DNA of 64,000 nt from Diabrotica undecimpunctata (GCF_040954645.1 NC_092805.1:18316741-18380740); one strand, 5' to 3'; positions 50,099 through 55,680 are shown, numbered from the stretch's first letter. A program made the numbers and translations. The notes: generated by a model not told the origin, from the sequence alone.

Positions 50099-50451
50099 CT
50101 TTCTCCTTTGCTATTTCCACTGTGTGTTGTTATACGTATATCCAAATATTAAATGAATGAAACTCGTTTAAATTAATTCAATTGTTGAGTTACGTTTTGT
50201 TGCCTCTAAATCGTTGTGTTATTGATTAAATTAGATTGACAATAATTTTTGTAGAGCTTCGTCACACAGCCCAATATTATTACTTAATTACCTGGCGTAT
50301 GAATTTTATAGTGCGTCCCAAGGATAGGCACTGCTTTTGGTCCAGGAATAGCTAAAACATGTTTCCAAAACTCCTCGTATCTACGTTTGCGTTTCACATA
50401 GTAAACAATGAAAAGCGGAACAAAAATCGCGAACAACAACAACGACACCAT
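5761..50451 (-). CDS. CYP4-like cytochrome P450 gene B, complete, 8 exons
   Basis: Exons on the minus strand: 50451-50292, 38484-38375, 23404-23314, 23258-23073, 11722-11379, 10982-10914, 9087-8739 and 5921-5761. All junctions are GT-AG and all phases agree (1,0,1,1,0,0,1). The 1,470 coding bases give 489 residues, normal for a microsomal P450. Landmarks: membrane anchor at residues 1-19, IPGPK at 35-39, I-helix AGHDTT at 297-302, K-helix ExxR at 354-357, FNPDRF, and heme loop [10 protein letters not shown] with Cys435. The CYP4 signatures YAPIYR, LTADGEKW and ETSLGVRL are present. Expected role: ER monooxygenase using NADPH-P450 reductase. Insect CYP4s act on fatty acids, hydrocarbons, hormones or xenobiotics, and the substrate is not readable here. 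The ATG at 50451-50449 is the first in frame. The residue before GHDTT is Ala instead of the usual Glu. No disabling mutation was seen. Confidence 0.88.
5922..8738. other. Intron 7 of gene B
   Basis: 2.8 kb of AT-rich sequence. Apart from the hairpin at 6360-6476 I recognise no element. A 79-codon plus-strand open stretch at 7932-8171 has no recognisable motif and is probably chance. Confidence 0.6.
6360..6476. repeat. 117-bp imperfect palindrome
   Basis: Left arm starts ATTGCACACGACGATAAAAT and the right arm ends ATTTTATCGTCTTGTACAAT. Arms of about 50 bases with small gaps meet near 6418 (CTCGAGCATAATTAGCGTC against a matching inner segment). It resembles a small fold-back/MITE. No target duplication was defined. 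Confidence 0.75.
8739..9087 (-). CDS. P450 gene B exon 7 (K-helix to heme loop)
   Basis: Acceptor TTTTAG|GAA, donor AG|GTAAAAAA in phase 1. Encodes [25 protein letters not shown] (ExxR), [12 protein letters not shown] and [11 protein letters not shown], which holds the heme-thiolate cysteine. Confidence 0.92.
9540..10800 (-). mobile_element. LINE reverse transcriptase, 5'-truncated, nearly continuous
   Basis: Lies in intron 6. Minus strand from about 10790: [39 protein letters not shown] (RT motif with catalytic Asp), [35 protein letters not shown] (FADD box), then a thumb region with [17 protein letters not shown] and [12 protein letters not shown]. Two shifts divide the frame, near 10405 and near 9735. 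The end near 9560 reads into TTCGCCGAACGTTTTCGCC-type sequence. Endonuclease is absent. Confidence 0.85.
10914..10982 (-). CDS. P450 gene B exon 6 (I-helix)
   Basis: 69 bases, phase 0 on both sides. Encodes [20 protein letters not shown] then AIQ. It holds the oxygen-activating D-T-T of the I-helix. Acceptor TTTTTAG, donor AG|GTAAGA. Confidence 0.92.
11064..11355. repeat. 292-bp near-perfect palindrome filling intron 5
   Basis: Arms 11064-11178 and 11241-11355 (115 bases each) surround a 62-base loop. Matching words include ACTTTGATCAAATAAAAGG / CCTTTTATTTGATCAAAGT and GGCCTATCCA / TGGATAGGCC. Intron 5 is only 396 bases, so the hairpin begins 23 bases past the exon 5 donor and ends 81 bases before exon 6. 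The inner text (CCTGAAAATGCTCGAGGAAG) resembles tails of Penelope-like elements; that link is inference. Confidence 0.9.
11379..11722 (-). CDS. P450 gene B exon 5
   Basis: 344 bases. Begins with the second and third base of Glu in [20 protein letters not shown]. Continues through [13 protein letters not shown] and [19 protein letters not shown], and ends TFMFA just before donor GCG|GTAAAT. This region spans helices D to I. Confidence 0.9.
11723..13399. other. Intron 4 start, possible LTR remnant
   Basis: No coding signature. On the minus strand TGGCGCCC at 12090-12083 could be a primer-binding site. That would make 12.1-13.2 kb a candidate LTR, but neither LTR ends nor internal genes could be defined. 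Confidence 0.3.
13400..13950. repeat. About 550-bp fold-back (imperfect palindrome)
   Basis: Arms of roughly 270 bases converge near 13670. Matching pairs are AAATCGATTTACCAAGAATCT (13544) with its complement at about 13777-13797, AGTAGAATGAACCG with its partner at 13675-13700, and CTGAATTTTGCCAAGAATAT (13437) with its partner at 13892-13915. Similarity looks about 75-80 percent. A G run sits in the right arm. It is probably a non-autonomous fold-back element. Confidence 0.8.
13951..14553. other. Unassigned intronic sequence
   Basis: Mixed-composition segment to about 14180, then AT-rich. No motif recognised. Confidence 0.4.
14554..18171. mobile_element. 3.6-kb element with about 900-bp inverted arms
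   Basis: Left arm 14554 to about 15470 and right arm about 17245-18171 are inverted copies, perhaps 80-85 percent identical. Both termini read TAGCCCAGTCTGGTTA going inward. Shared internal words include AACGTTTGAAAAAGGGGTAT, TTTGTTTATCCCTG and TTTCATAGGATTCTTTAAGA. If the terminus is GCCCAG, a TA flanks each side. The core (15470-17245) holds AT-rich sequence and a LINE fragment on the plus strand. No transposase is visible, so it is either a large non-autonomous fold-back element or two opposed copies of one element. Confidence 0.78.
16184..17240 (+). mobile_element. LINE endonuclease and start of RT inside the inverted-arm element
   Basis: A 264-codon open stretch encodes an APE-type endonuclease C-terminal half: [50 protein letters not shown] and GSDHNPVV (catalytic D/N and H motifs). 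It continues with a basic linker. After one stop at 16975, [20 protein letters not shown] and [20 protein letters not shown] mark the entry of the reverse transcriptase. It stops abruptly at the right inverted arm. The endonuclease N-terminus is missing on the left. Confidence 0.85.
18172..19090. other. Unassigned intronic sequence with a short hairpin
   Basis: TTCCGATCAGAGAACC at about 18660 is the inverted partner of GGACTCTCTGATCGGAA at about 18688. Otherwise no gene or known element is recognised. Confidence 0.4.
19090..20825 (-). mobile_element. hAT-type transposase (ZBED5-like), heavily decayed
   Basis: Minus strand from about 20600: a low-complexity start, then [18 protein letters not shown], a BED-finger-like N-terminus. 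[20 protein letters not shown] with [27 protein letters not shown] and [10 protein letters not shown] follow. Past a stop, [21 protein letters not shown] and [14 protein letters not shown] match the RNase H-like core of ZBED5/SCAND3-like hAT proteins. Many stops and shifts follow down to about 19100. At the right, a terminus-like word GTTTCCCAAATGG sits near 20816. Ends were not delimited exactly. Confidence 0.78.
20826..21730. other. Unassigned, one short C/H-containing open stretch
   Basis: At 21345-21490 the plus strand reads [18 protein letters not shown], then [13 protein letters not shown]. It is faintly like C2H2 finger spacing, but has no ATG context and is short. Otherwise nothing is recognised. 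Confidence 0.3.
21730..22690 (+). mobile_element. Tigger/pogo-like element, N-terminal HTH region only
   Basis: The plus strand at 22220-22665 encodes the psq/CENP-B-like DNA-binding region of pogo-type transposases: [20 protein letters not shown] (one stop), [54 protein letters not shown]. The DDE core is absent. The 5' flank repeats variants of ATATTGTACC (21740-22135), possibly subterminal repeats. Confidence 0.75.
23073..23258 (-). CDS. P450 gene B exon 4
   Basis: 186 bases, phase 1 on both sides. Encodes (G)[19 protein letters not shown], then [20 protein letters not shown] and [13 protein letters not shown]. This is the helix C WxxxRK motif that contacts a heme propionate. Acceptor TTTAAG, donor GAG|GTAAGT. 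Confidence 0.92.
23314..23404 (-). CDS. P450 gene B exon 3
   Basis: 91 bases. [20 protein letters not shown], then [11 protein letters not shown]. Acceptor TTTCAG|TTG, donor G|GTAGGT. It is separated from exon 4 by only 55 bases, the shortest intron here. Confidence 0.92.
23405..25790. other. Intron 2, unassigned AT-rich part
   Basis: 2.4 kb without recognisable protein motifs. Short hydrophobic open stretches at 24763-25120 look like chance translations of T-rich DNA. Confidence 0.5.
26220..27533. mobile_element. 1,314-bp non-autonomous DNA transposon with perfect 26-bp TIRs
   Basis: The left end (26220-26245) starts CAGTGATGAGTGTCTTACC. The right end (27508-27533) is its exact 26-base inverted copy. 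Both sides are flanked by TATA (26216-26219 and 27534-27537), and the host LINE frame is restored by its removal. Inside there is AT-rich sequence without a transposase and with two tRNA-like stretches. Superfamily is not settled: a 2- or 4-base TA/TATA duplication with CAGTG ends fits pogo/mariner-like or another TA-targeting family. Confidence 0.88.
27134..27200 (-). ncRNA. tRNA-like / SINE-head-like sequence
   Basis: The minus strand has an A-box-like TGGTGTAATAGTTAGAG, and 30-odd bases later a B-box-like GGGGTTTAATTC. Outer bases CTTGGTGT and ACACCAAG pair. The anticodon arm is not canonical, so this is not a functional tRNA call. It may be a tRNA-derived promoter carried in the surrounding transposon. 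Another A-box-like TGGCTTAGTGG lies at 26619 on the plus strand. Confidence 0.3.
27741..28462. other. Unassigned intronic sequence
   Basis: AT-rich, no motif. A direct repeat of GACAGGATTT with T runs sits at 27723-27765. Confidence 0.45.
28463..28544. repeat. (TA)n microsatellite
   Basis: About 80 bp of TA repeats at the 3' end of the LINE to its right. Confidence 0.95.
28545..29370 (-). mobile_element. LINE, RT thumb and C-terminal part
   Basis: Minus strand from about 29340: [82 protein letters not shown], then [20 protein letters not shown] and [14 protein letters not shown]. Stops and shifts are present. (TA)n tracts border it on both sides. Confidence 0.8.
29378..29447. repeat. (TA)n microsatellite
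   Basis: About 70 bp of TA repeats with one TACA interruption, immediately 5' of the LINE piece on its left. Confidence 0.95.
29448..29999. other. Unassigned intronic sequence
   Basis: No recognisable element or gene. Confidence 0.4.
30000..30560 (-). mobile_element. LINE 3' end with ATG-triplet tail
   Basis: On the plus strand, CATCATTATCATCATCAACA at 30003 is followed by GGCGTCCATTGCTGGACATAG. That is the complement of the common insect LINE ending in ...CCAGCAATGGAC and a (GATGAT)n tail. Upstream, on the minus strand, scattered fragments of the ORF2 tail remain ([20 protein letters not shown]). The 5' limit is uncertain. Confidence 0.65.
30561..32660. other. Unassigned AT-rich stretch of intron 2
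   Basis: 2.1 kb, strongly AT-rich, no protein motif. The last 300 bases are the 5' flank of a piggyBac relic and may be its leader. Confidence 0.5.
32671..33860 (+). mobile_element. piggyBac-like transposase pseudogene
   Basis: Starts at ATG 32671 with an acidic leader. The DDE_Tnp_1_7 fold signature follows in shifting frames: [96 protein letters not shown] and [16 protein letters not shown]. Stops at 33010, 33253 and 33512 and a 155-bp tandem duplication break it. No TTAA termini were defined. Confidence 0.85.
33361..33670 (+). repeat. 155-bp tandem duplication inside the piggyBac relic
   Basis: Copies 33361-33515 and 33516-33670 both begin AATTCATGTAAA and end ATCGATTTTAAAAAATG. They differ at only a few bases (AACAG/AATAG, GGAAAAAAA/GGAACAAAA, GGTTTCTG/GGTCTCTG, TAGGTATT/TAGTTATT). 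Confidence 0.93.
33855..34200 (+). mobile_element. Possible LINE RNase H remnant
   Basis: [20 protein letters not shown] resembles the VWVPGHxGIxGNE motif of RNase H domains in Jockey/I-type LINEs. The following 200 bases give loosely similar text in shifting frames. Short and damaged. Confidence 0.4.
34201..35845. other. Unassigned intronic sequence
   Basis: No gene or element recognised. Short open stretches have no motif. Confidence 0.45.
35846..36107. repeat. 262-bp MITE-like element
   Basis: Ends are inverted repeats of 29-30 bases with one inserted C: left AATTGAGGCCCCTAGAACAC, right GTGTTCTAGGGGCCTCAATT. The interior is non-coding. The AATT at each end may be part of the repeat or of a short target duplication. 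Confidence 0.82.
36279..37673 (-). CDS. Intact IS630/Tc1-mariner-type DDE transposase
   Basis: 464 codons without interruption from ATG 37673-37671 (AAAATGG context) to TGA. Residues about 37-63 form a helix-turn-helix ([19 protein letters not shown]). A second winged region follows ([15 protein letters not shown]). The catalytic triad reads IYMDESW (D183), ILDNASYHS (D287) and ELNPIE (E379). That leaves 91 residues between the second Asp and Glu, against about 34 in Tc1, so there is an insertion of roughly 57 residues (about 300-365). The C-terminus is acidic. It lies in intron 2 of gene B, same strand. Terminal inverted repeats were sought at 36.1-36.3 and 37.7-38.2 kb and not found. The open frame suggests recent activity or domestication. 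Confidence 0.85.
   Translation of the reverse strand: MAASVIKFKNGNLVNSECKKIVLNVFKYLSNSNNDKSVSTIVREVSAMTGVSERTIFRYRSESKNGPLVTPIRKKRTGYLNSRENRYDEATRSRIRQVVHGFFMDNIPPTLDVVLEKIKQMEHLPNFSKSTLRRLLHDMGFIYGKQGRNSILIEKQEIVAWRRHYLREIKKLRNEGANIIYMDESWVNTGITNGQVWQDTTIKNSRQAFVNGLTTGLKTPTRKGPRFVLVHAGNKDGSVEGADITFLAKKGAEDYHEEMDGDLFEKWFEEMLIPNLPKNKKNVIILDNASYHSRKLNFPKQYWVKRQIKEWLYEKDIYFEEDYLKNELLETANVFKNIYDKYKIDCIGEKYRNHSDEQCRVDVHILRLPPYHCELNPIEMVWSELKRYVSSKNSSFKQNDVKTLIYEGYDKVQNNGHWKNYVNHVIKLENNFWTVDNIQDDIEPIRISLNDDSEDELDYENEDD
37674..38374. other. Intron 2, flank of the transposase gene
   Basis: AT-rich. It presumably contains the 5' end of the transposon, which I could not delimit. Confidence 0.45.
38375..38484 (-). 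CDS. P450 gene B exon 2
   Basis: 110 bases. Completes the split Glu codon, then [20 protein letters not shown] and [16 protein letters not shown]. Acceptor TTTTCAG|AATC, donor GAG|GTAAAT in phase 0. The YGPIYR-like motif and PEDIE are standard for CYP4 exon 2. Confidence 0.9.
38640..38880 (-). mobile_element. Short LINE C-terminal relic
   Basis: Minus strand: [40 protein letters not shown] and CLGHI. It resembles the region before the LGH motif in LINE ORF2 tails. It overlaps the left arm of the 105-bp palindrome. Confidence 0.5.
38838..38942. repeat. 105-bp palindrome with perfect 42-bp arms
   Basis: Arms 38838-38879 and 38901-38942 are exact inverted copies (AGGACAAACAGAACACATTC at the outer left). 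The 21-base loop itself carries AAATGTCTGTTTAAA. Confidence 0.95.
38943..39470. other. Intron 1, unassigned AT-rich sequence
   Basis: No motif recognised. Confidence 0.45.
39480..41815 (+). mobile_element. LINE with endonuclease, RT and (GAT)n tail, inactive
   Basis: Plus strand: [57 protein letters not shown] and [11 protein letters not shown] (endonuclease); [40 protein letters not shown] and [18 protein letters not shown] (RT fingers); [11 protein letters not shown] and [17 protein letters not shown] (palm); then [25 protein letters not shown] and a [14 protein letters not shown] tail. The 3' end is (GAT)n at 41798-41815. Numerous stops and shifts, and a (TA)n expansion at 41282-41343, inactivate it. 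Confidence 0.87.
41282..41343. repeat. (TA)n expansion inside a LINE coding region
   Basis: 62 bases of TA lie between GTGGTAGAA and GGTCATGAAAT. This is where related LINEs read EYIYLGHEI, so the repeat appears to have grown from the codons for YIY. Confidence 0.9.
41976..42053. repeat. (TA)n microsatellite
   Basis: About 78 bp of uninterrupted TA. Confidence 0.95.
42054..42540. other. Unassigned AT-rich sequence
   Basis: No motif recognised. Confidence 0.45.
42545..43215 (+). mobile_element. LINE reverse-transcriptase core, decayed
   Basis: Plus-strand fragments: [55 protein letters not shown] text around 42770, and [21 protein letters not shown] text around 43055. Frequent stops and shifts. 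It is truncated where the next LINE begins. Confidence 0.75.
43230..44805 (+). mobile_element. LINE with RT and (GAA)n tail
   Basis: Plus strand: [109 protein letters not shown] text near 44060, [50 protein letters not shown] and [13 protein letters not shown]. The end is a (GAA)n tract at about 44772-44800. A 141-codon stretch is still open (43518-43943). Elsewhere it is frameshifted. Confidence 0.86.
44850..45400 (+). mobile_element. LINE C-terminal fragment
   Basis: [59 protein letters not shown] and [14 protein letters not shown], then [18 protein letters not shown] in a shifted frame. It belongs to the same family as the split LINE at 25.8-27.7 kb, on the opposite strand. Confidence 0.75.
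45401..46120. other. Unassigned intronic sequence
   Basis: No motif. The last part may be the leader of the piggyBac-like relic to its right. Confidence 0.4.
46130..46790 (+). mobile_element. piggyBac-like relic
   Basis: An N-terminal [20 protein letters not shown] is followed, across stops and shifts, by [31 protein letters not shown] text at about 46690-46740 and [10 protein letters not shown] near 46755-46790 resemble the first domain of piggyBac transposases. The catalytic core is missing. It abuts the Penelope fragment. Confidence 0.5.
47278..47807 (+). repeat. Tandem partial Penelope copies, period about 245-248 bp
   Basis: TGCTCGA(G/A)TTGC(G/A)ATGGGG starts units at 47278, 47523 and 47771. 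Each unit encodes the same GIY-YIG entry and linker. The third unit is cut at 47807 by a LINE and resumes at 49593. Confidence 0.85.
47808..49578 (-). mobile_element. LINE inserted in the Penelope repeat, with 14-bp TSD
   Basis: TATTGGACAAATCA flanks both ends (47794-47807 and 49579-49592). Minus strand: [60 protein letters not shown] text, [99 protein letters not shown] and [20 protein letters not shown]. The 3' end is a TGATGATGA tail. Five-prime truncated: no endonuclease. Few disabling changes, so a comparatively recent insertion. Confidence 0.9.
50032..50098. repeat. (TA)n microsatellite after the Penelope tail
   Basis: About 65 bp of TA with an ATAGATATATAGAT start. Confidence 0.93.
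50292..50451 (-). CDS. P450 gene B exon 1
   Basis: ATG at 50451-50449, the first in this frame; an upstream in-frame GTG is not needed. [19 protein letters not shown] is the ER anchor, then basic [23 protein letters not shown] and THYKIHTP. Donor CAG|GTAATT in phase 1. Confidence 0.9.
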
Positions 50452-50499
50452 ACTTTGCACAATATTTTTCAGCACTGGACGTACTCCTACCTTAAGATC

Positions 50500-50506
50500 T
50501 TATATA
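50500..50506 (-). promoter_or_regulatory. Candidate TATA box of P450 gene B
   Basis: TATATAA on the minus strand, about 49 bases before the ATG. A start near 50475 would leave a leader of about 25 bases, comparable with gene A. Confidence 0.5.
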
Positions 50507-50509
50507 TGG

Positions 50510-50970
50510 TCTGCTAATTGATGACAAACATTCAGGACCGAAGTAAGGTTGAACAATTGATAAAGTAGATTCGTAATATTTATCTTAACGTTTTGTTATT
50601 AGTAAATAAAGATTAAATAGTTTTTTGTTTATTTCAAATCTATAAAGTAACATTGTTTATGATGAAAGTGTAAACAATTGTACAAATATTATTTTTTAAT
50701 TTATAAATTCACCTTCCGTGTTTGGATGTAGATCTATTTATGGAAATTACTATAAATTAAATTTGTGCAAAAACAATTGTAAATTACTTGTTATGAACGT
50801 AAAAGCACACACTTCTTGTTCTTCAGGTTTCGTCTCCTCGTCGCTAATTGGAAATCAATATTGTGATTTTAACTTTATTCACTGTTGTTGTGGATTCCAC
50901 ATTAAATGTGGAACCACATTCACACACACGCTTTTCCACATTCGACAACTCAGGGCGTAAATGTATTTCA
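50510..50970. other. Upstream flank of gene B
   Basis: AT-rich. ATTCCACATTAAATGTGGAAC near 50896 is a short palindrome. No other signal is recognised. Confidence 0.4.
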
Positions 50971-52870
50971 TTAACCCTCCGTCGGTCACAAATGTATCAA
51001 AATGATACAAGCTCGCCAATTTTCAATGATATTATTGAACCCTAAAGTAAGGAGAACCCACCTTCATAGTACCTTCCTAGACCGGTTTAGTCTACCGCTC
51101 AGTCGTATAAGTAACGTCCTAGTGATTGAGTGTGTTTACATACAAGCGAGCGTATTGTATCATATTGATACATTGCGACATAACGTGTAAGTGTTGTTTT
51201 ATTTTGGTCGTATTTTAGGATATTTTCGATCTACTTATTATAGGTGAGTGTTATTTAATATTTTTATTTTTAGTATATTGGCTGCAAAGCAGATTTACAA
51301 CCTAAATTATCCGAATAATGTAGAATATCTTCGAAAATTTATGTTAGAAGAGGACGAAAATGAAGACACAGATGCCGAAGATTAGCCAACGGAAAAGTTA
51401 GTAACTCTGATACTGAAGAGAGTTGGACAAAAGAAGAACCAGATTTACAACTTATTTTACATTGGAAAAGATAAAACCACTAGATGGATGAAAACACTAC
51501 GCGCGAAGAAGCGACGCAGTGAGCCACATGACCTGGTTACACTTCTCCCAGGAGTAATACATGAAGCACGACTAGCTAAGTTACATATAGAATGTTTGAG
51601 TCAGATATTTTCTGATAAAATCCTATAAACAATAGTCAGGTTCAGTACATTCATCTTAAAGTATGATGACAGACATGACGGAACTTAAAGCTTTTATATG
51701 CCTTTTATATCTAAAAAAAAATGATGTTAGAGGATCTCTGGAGTACAGATGGACAAGGCGTGGTAATATTTCGATTGGTTATGAGTTTCAGAAGGTTTAA
51801 CTTTCTTATGAGATGCCTGCGTTTCGATGACCACATCACAAGACCTTAATGGAAAGCTGTTGACAACATTGCGCAGATTCGTGAACTTTTCGACGATTTT
51901 GTTCATAATGGTAAATATAGCTATTCACTAGGACAGTGTGTGACTATTGACGAAAAACTGGAGGCTTTTAGAGAATGTTGCAGGTTCCAACAATATATCT
52001 CTTCAAAGTCATCCAAATACGGAGTAAAAATTTATGCTATGTGTGATGCAGTTACCTTTTATAGTTAAAGTCTGAAATATAGAACTGGGCACAATATAAC
52101 GGCAGATAATTGGCTTGCAGATGTGCAACTTTTACTGAAATAAAAAGTAATAGATTGTGGTATCTTGGCGCAATAAAAAAAATTAAAGGGAACTTTTAGT
52201 AGATCTGCTAAATGTAAAAGGACGACCACCACAGTCAACTATGTTTAATTTTGGAGAACCGCCCACTATTGTTTCCTACGTACCAAAAACGAATCGAAAT
52301 GTTCTTGTTATATCTTTTTAGCATTACGATGATTTCATAGATCAGACGTCAGGACAAGCTACGAAACCAGACATGATCACCTATTATAATAAAACCAAGT
52401 CAGGTGTCAGGTGTTCCTACGACGTTGCTAGAAATATACGTTGTTGGACCATGGCCGTTTTTTTTCATACTGAACATTGCAGGCATTATTGTCCCAGTGA
52501 TTTCAATCGACAATGGACAGGGAATATACGGCGTCGCCTTTTTCATCGGAAACTAGGCCATGACTTAGCCTTACCACAATTCCAAAAAAGAAGTCTTATG
52601 ACACAAGGTATACCACGTTCTCTTTCTGAAGCACTCAGCAGATTAAGACCAACGGAAGAGCCCGATGCAGAAGCTGGACTAGTAGCTGCAGAAGATGTAG
52701 TTCAAACACAACGTCGTCGCTGTGCTTTATGTTACACATCACGAAGGACCAGGTTGACCAAAATCATTTGCAAGAATTGTAAACGATATATTTGTGACGA
52801 GCATATAACCCCAGTGTGCACATCATGTCACTCAAGGTTACAAGAACAAGAAGACTCAAGTGATACATAA
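50971..52870 (+). mobile_element. piggyBac-like element, left end and decayed transposase
   Basis: The left terminus reads TTAACCCTCCGTCGGTC, typical for piggyBac-type elements (TTAA target plus CCC). From about 51280, shifted frames give LPGVIHEARLAKLHIECLSQ, LWSTDGQGVVIFRLVMSFRR-like text, FNFLMRCLRFDDHITRP-like text and SLGQCVTIDEKLEAFRECCR. A final 165-codon open stretch (52373-52870) includes DVARNIRCWTMAVFF and a Cys-rich tail, CALCYTSRRTRLTKIICKNC then CDEHITPVCTSC, the usual terminal zinc-binding domain. The right terminus was not found. Confidence 0.83.
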
Positions 52871-54590
52871 GTGATAGATCGCCACCGCAATGAACTGAAA
52901 TAAAGATTTTCTTGGTTTGAAATGTTTGTAAGAAAATAATATATTTTAATGATCAACTTACCTCAGCAAGGTTTCATTCAGCAAACAATTAAAAAAATAT
53001 ATTAGGTATTTTGAATAAACTTTTGTGCACTTCACTTGTAATTTCACAGCATCCTTACTCATCTAAAAATATTAACTTTTAAAGAATGTTTATCATATTT
53101 ATTTTATATATATTTATTTATCATAACAGTTGGAAAACTTTAACTATCCATAATAATAAAATTCAAAAGAGAACTAATAAATTAACTAAATAGAACTAAC
53201 AAAGAATTAAACAAAAATAATAGAACAATAAAACTATAGTAACTAAAAAAAAAATCAACGCGAATAATACAAATGTTTACTACACAATATGTTAAATTGT
53301 TACAACTCAAATATTAAATTTTAAATATACAGGGAAAATTTTATGGGTTTAGTATACACTTCCATATTTATAGAATAATTCTTCTTTTTTCAATGGAAGA
53401 AGTCTGCAATAGTAAGTATATTTGAGCTCTTAATACTGAGAGATATAAATTTTTGTGTTGTAGGTTTTCGACTATGAATCTGTCAAAATATGACCGAGCT
53501 AAGCGAATGGACAATGAACCTTAACTGTTTTTTGTGTCTCCTGTAAAATTAGGATATTTTTACATTGGAGATATTTCATTCCTAACGACGATTTAATGCA
53601 GACTCTTAAAATAAAAATAGGTTCTGCTTATTGATATAATATTAAACAATAAATCATATCAACTTATCGTTAAGAGACCGCCTTATTCAGGTTATTTAAA
53701 CGCGAATACGAGAATTTTGAAGATGGCAAAATAATGAAAGTTAGTATTTCAGCAGACGAAGAAAGTGTGACCCAATTTTTAAAAGAAAATGTACCTATGC
53801 AAAAATACATTAAACATTTATTTCTCATTTCAAGAATCACGAGAAATTTTTCAGAATGTATGGCGTAAATATTTTATAAAATTAAATTGATTGAGTGAGA
53901 AGACAAGACTTTTACTATTTTTAAAGGTATTTTTAAAAAAGCAGCAATATATGTTTCCATTTTGCCAAATTCTTTAATGAATGTCCTTTAGGAAGTGTGT
54001 TTAACGTTCTAAAAGTTGTATTTTTTGCATATTTCATAATTATTATTAGTAACTAAATTTTCGAAGCGGTTTTGTTTTGGTTTTAGGCACATTTAATAAA
54101 TGAGATAATCCAAGGTCGTGTAAATTATTAATTTTCATGCAATATGTCCAATTACTCTGACAATCACTCATTATTACCAATATTAGTGCAACCTTGAAAA
54201 AAAATATGTTCATCAAAAATCATAAATTTTTTCTCTAGACGAATTATTAGCTTTAATAGGATGTAAATATTCAATGTTTCGCTTACTTCTCATTTCATAT
54301 GAATTTCTATTTTATTCCTTGCATATTCCAAGCATTAAATAATGGATCATTCGATTAGAGGATTTATATTTTGTAGCTACTTTTGTAAAATACGACGATT
54401 TAATATTTTTGCTTTGTTCAGTGTAAAACAAATTCCATCATGTAATTTCAGCAGTTTATTTCACTTGCTAAGATACGCAAGACAATCCACATGTAAGTTC
54501 TAGAAGTTTATTCCACAGCTTTATTGCAGAATTCAAGCGAAGTTTGGTTTATTTCGAATTGGAAATCCGAAGATTTCTTAGTTTTTGAAA
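52871..54590. other. Unassigned AT-rich sequence
   Basis: 1.7 kb without recognisable coding or repeat structure. It may contain the unseen right end of the piggyBac element. Confidence 0.45.
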
Positions 54591-54599
54591 ACAAAATTA

Positions 54600-54985
54600 G
54601 AAAAATTGAGACAAGCTTCTGTATAGTCGCGCTGAGGAGTCCTGATAGGACGAAAAACGTATAAGCAAATTGTGTAACCGATATACTGAAATCAAATGTT
54701 AACTCATCTCAATGATTTCAATCAATTAACTTTCTTGATCTTACCATTACCAGATTAAATGAGCACTTCGACTTCAGTATCTATAGGAAATTCTAGCTAA
54801 TTCTAAAGACCTCATCAATTATATGAATAGTGGTGTTTAATGTTCAGGTTGTGATGCTACCTATATAGGAAGAACCTGTAGATCACTAACTTCACGTTCT
54901 CTAGAGCACACAAAAAGAGAAAACACTTCCACTTTCTTTTAAAATTTGAAAGAACATAACCACAGTCTGCCAATTACCGGTTCCA
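54600..54985 (+). mobile_element. Second Penelope-like relic (GIY-YIG end)
   Basis: TCCTGATAGGACGAAAAACG at 54635 is Penelope-tail-like. LTITRLNEHFDFSIYRK-like text, then CSGCDATYIGRTCRSLTSRS and LEHTKREN, give a CxxC plus GIY-YIG-type motif at about 54845-54925, followed by HLKEHNHSLP. Damaged by stops. It belongs to a different family from the copy at 46.8 kb. Confidence 0.65.
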
Positions 54986-54986
54986 A

Positions 54987-55199
54987 TTACCACTTCCACC
55001 TTAATGGAGGTAAATTGTTCTCTTTTATGAACACTAATGGGTGTTCCGCAACTTCAACGTTGGTAGTAGTCCATTTGGTACGTTTTTGTAGTTCGGATAT
55101 GTATTCTTTGTTCCATCGTTCCACTGGCATATGACGCAAGATAAAGACAGACAATGGTATCATTACTCGTTCTTTTTCCAAGGCGTATCCGTTACCCAT
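54987..55199 (-). mobile_element. BEL/Pao LTR retrotransposon fragment (DUF5641 region)
   Basis: Minus strand, one frame: HMPVERWNKEYISELQKRTK, then VFIKENNLPPLRWK. This resembles the C-terminal domain after the integrase of BEL/Pao polyproteins (RW..EYL..LQ.R.KW ... V.....NLPP..W). Only about 70 codons remain. No LTRs were seen. Confidence 0.6.
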
Positions 55200-55555
55200 T
55201 TCGGCTTAAGTGCATTTTAAACATTCTAACAGTTAGCGTTAGCAGTCGAGTTTGTTGGCAGTGTTTGCTAAGGTGGGGAACATGTTCACGCCATTATATG
55301 TTTTAAGTTAACTTCATACATTTTTCTGATACGACAAAGTAGCAGTGTCCACGCAGATATGTCATATGAGAAGATTAAAACGAGTCCAATAAAGCTAGTC
55401 AAGAAACGAGTCGAAGAGCGAAAGCAAATCCACAATCAGAATTTGAAGACCACGCCGGCGAATAGCGAAGCACAGTTGTTAGTGGACGGACACCTACCCG
55501 TCAAATATGTATGTGTTAATTCAAATAAAGTCCTTTTTCACACAGGGTTTTTGAT
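55200..55555. other. Unassigned
   Basis: A 75-codon plus-strand open stretch (55359-55586) has no recognised motif. Confidence 0.35.
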
Positions 55556-55680
55556 TTTTTTACCAGAGGCACATATCGAAGTGTAAATCAAGTAAAATTC
55601 AGACAGTCTTGACAGAAATGAAAAATGACTATGTAAGGGAGGCTGCACCATAATATGTAGAATGATGATGATGATGATAG
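55556..55680 (+). mobile_element. LINE 3' tail
   Basis: A short non-coding end with GATGATGATGATGATG at 55662-55678, like the tails of the LINEs at 4.8 and 41.8 kb. No coding part is recognisable. Confidence 0.4.

Noticed and set aside
50452..50475. Upstream extension of P450 gene B exon 1 to an in-frame GTG
   Set aside because: An animal gene would use the ATG at 50451-50449, which sits right before the membrane anchor. The same reasoning moves gene A from 1991 to the ATG at 1982.
55359..55586. 75-codon plus-strand frame as a small gene
   Set aside because: There is no motif or promoter, and it lies between TE fragments.
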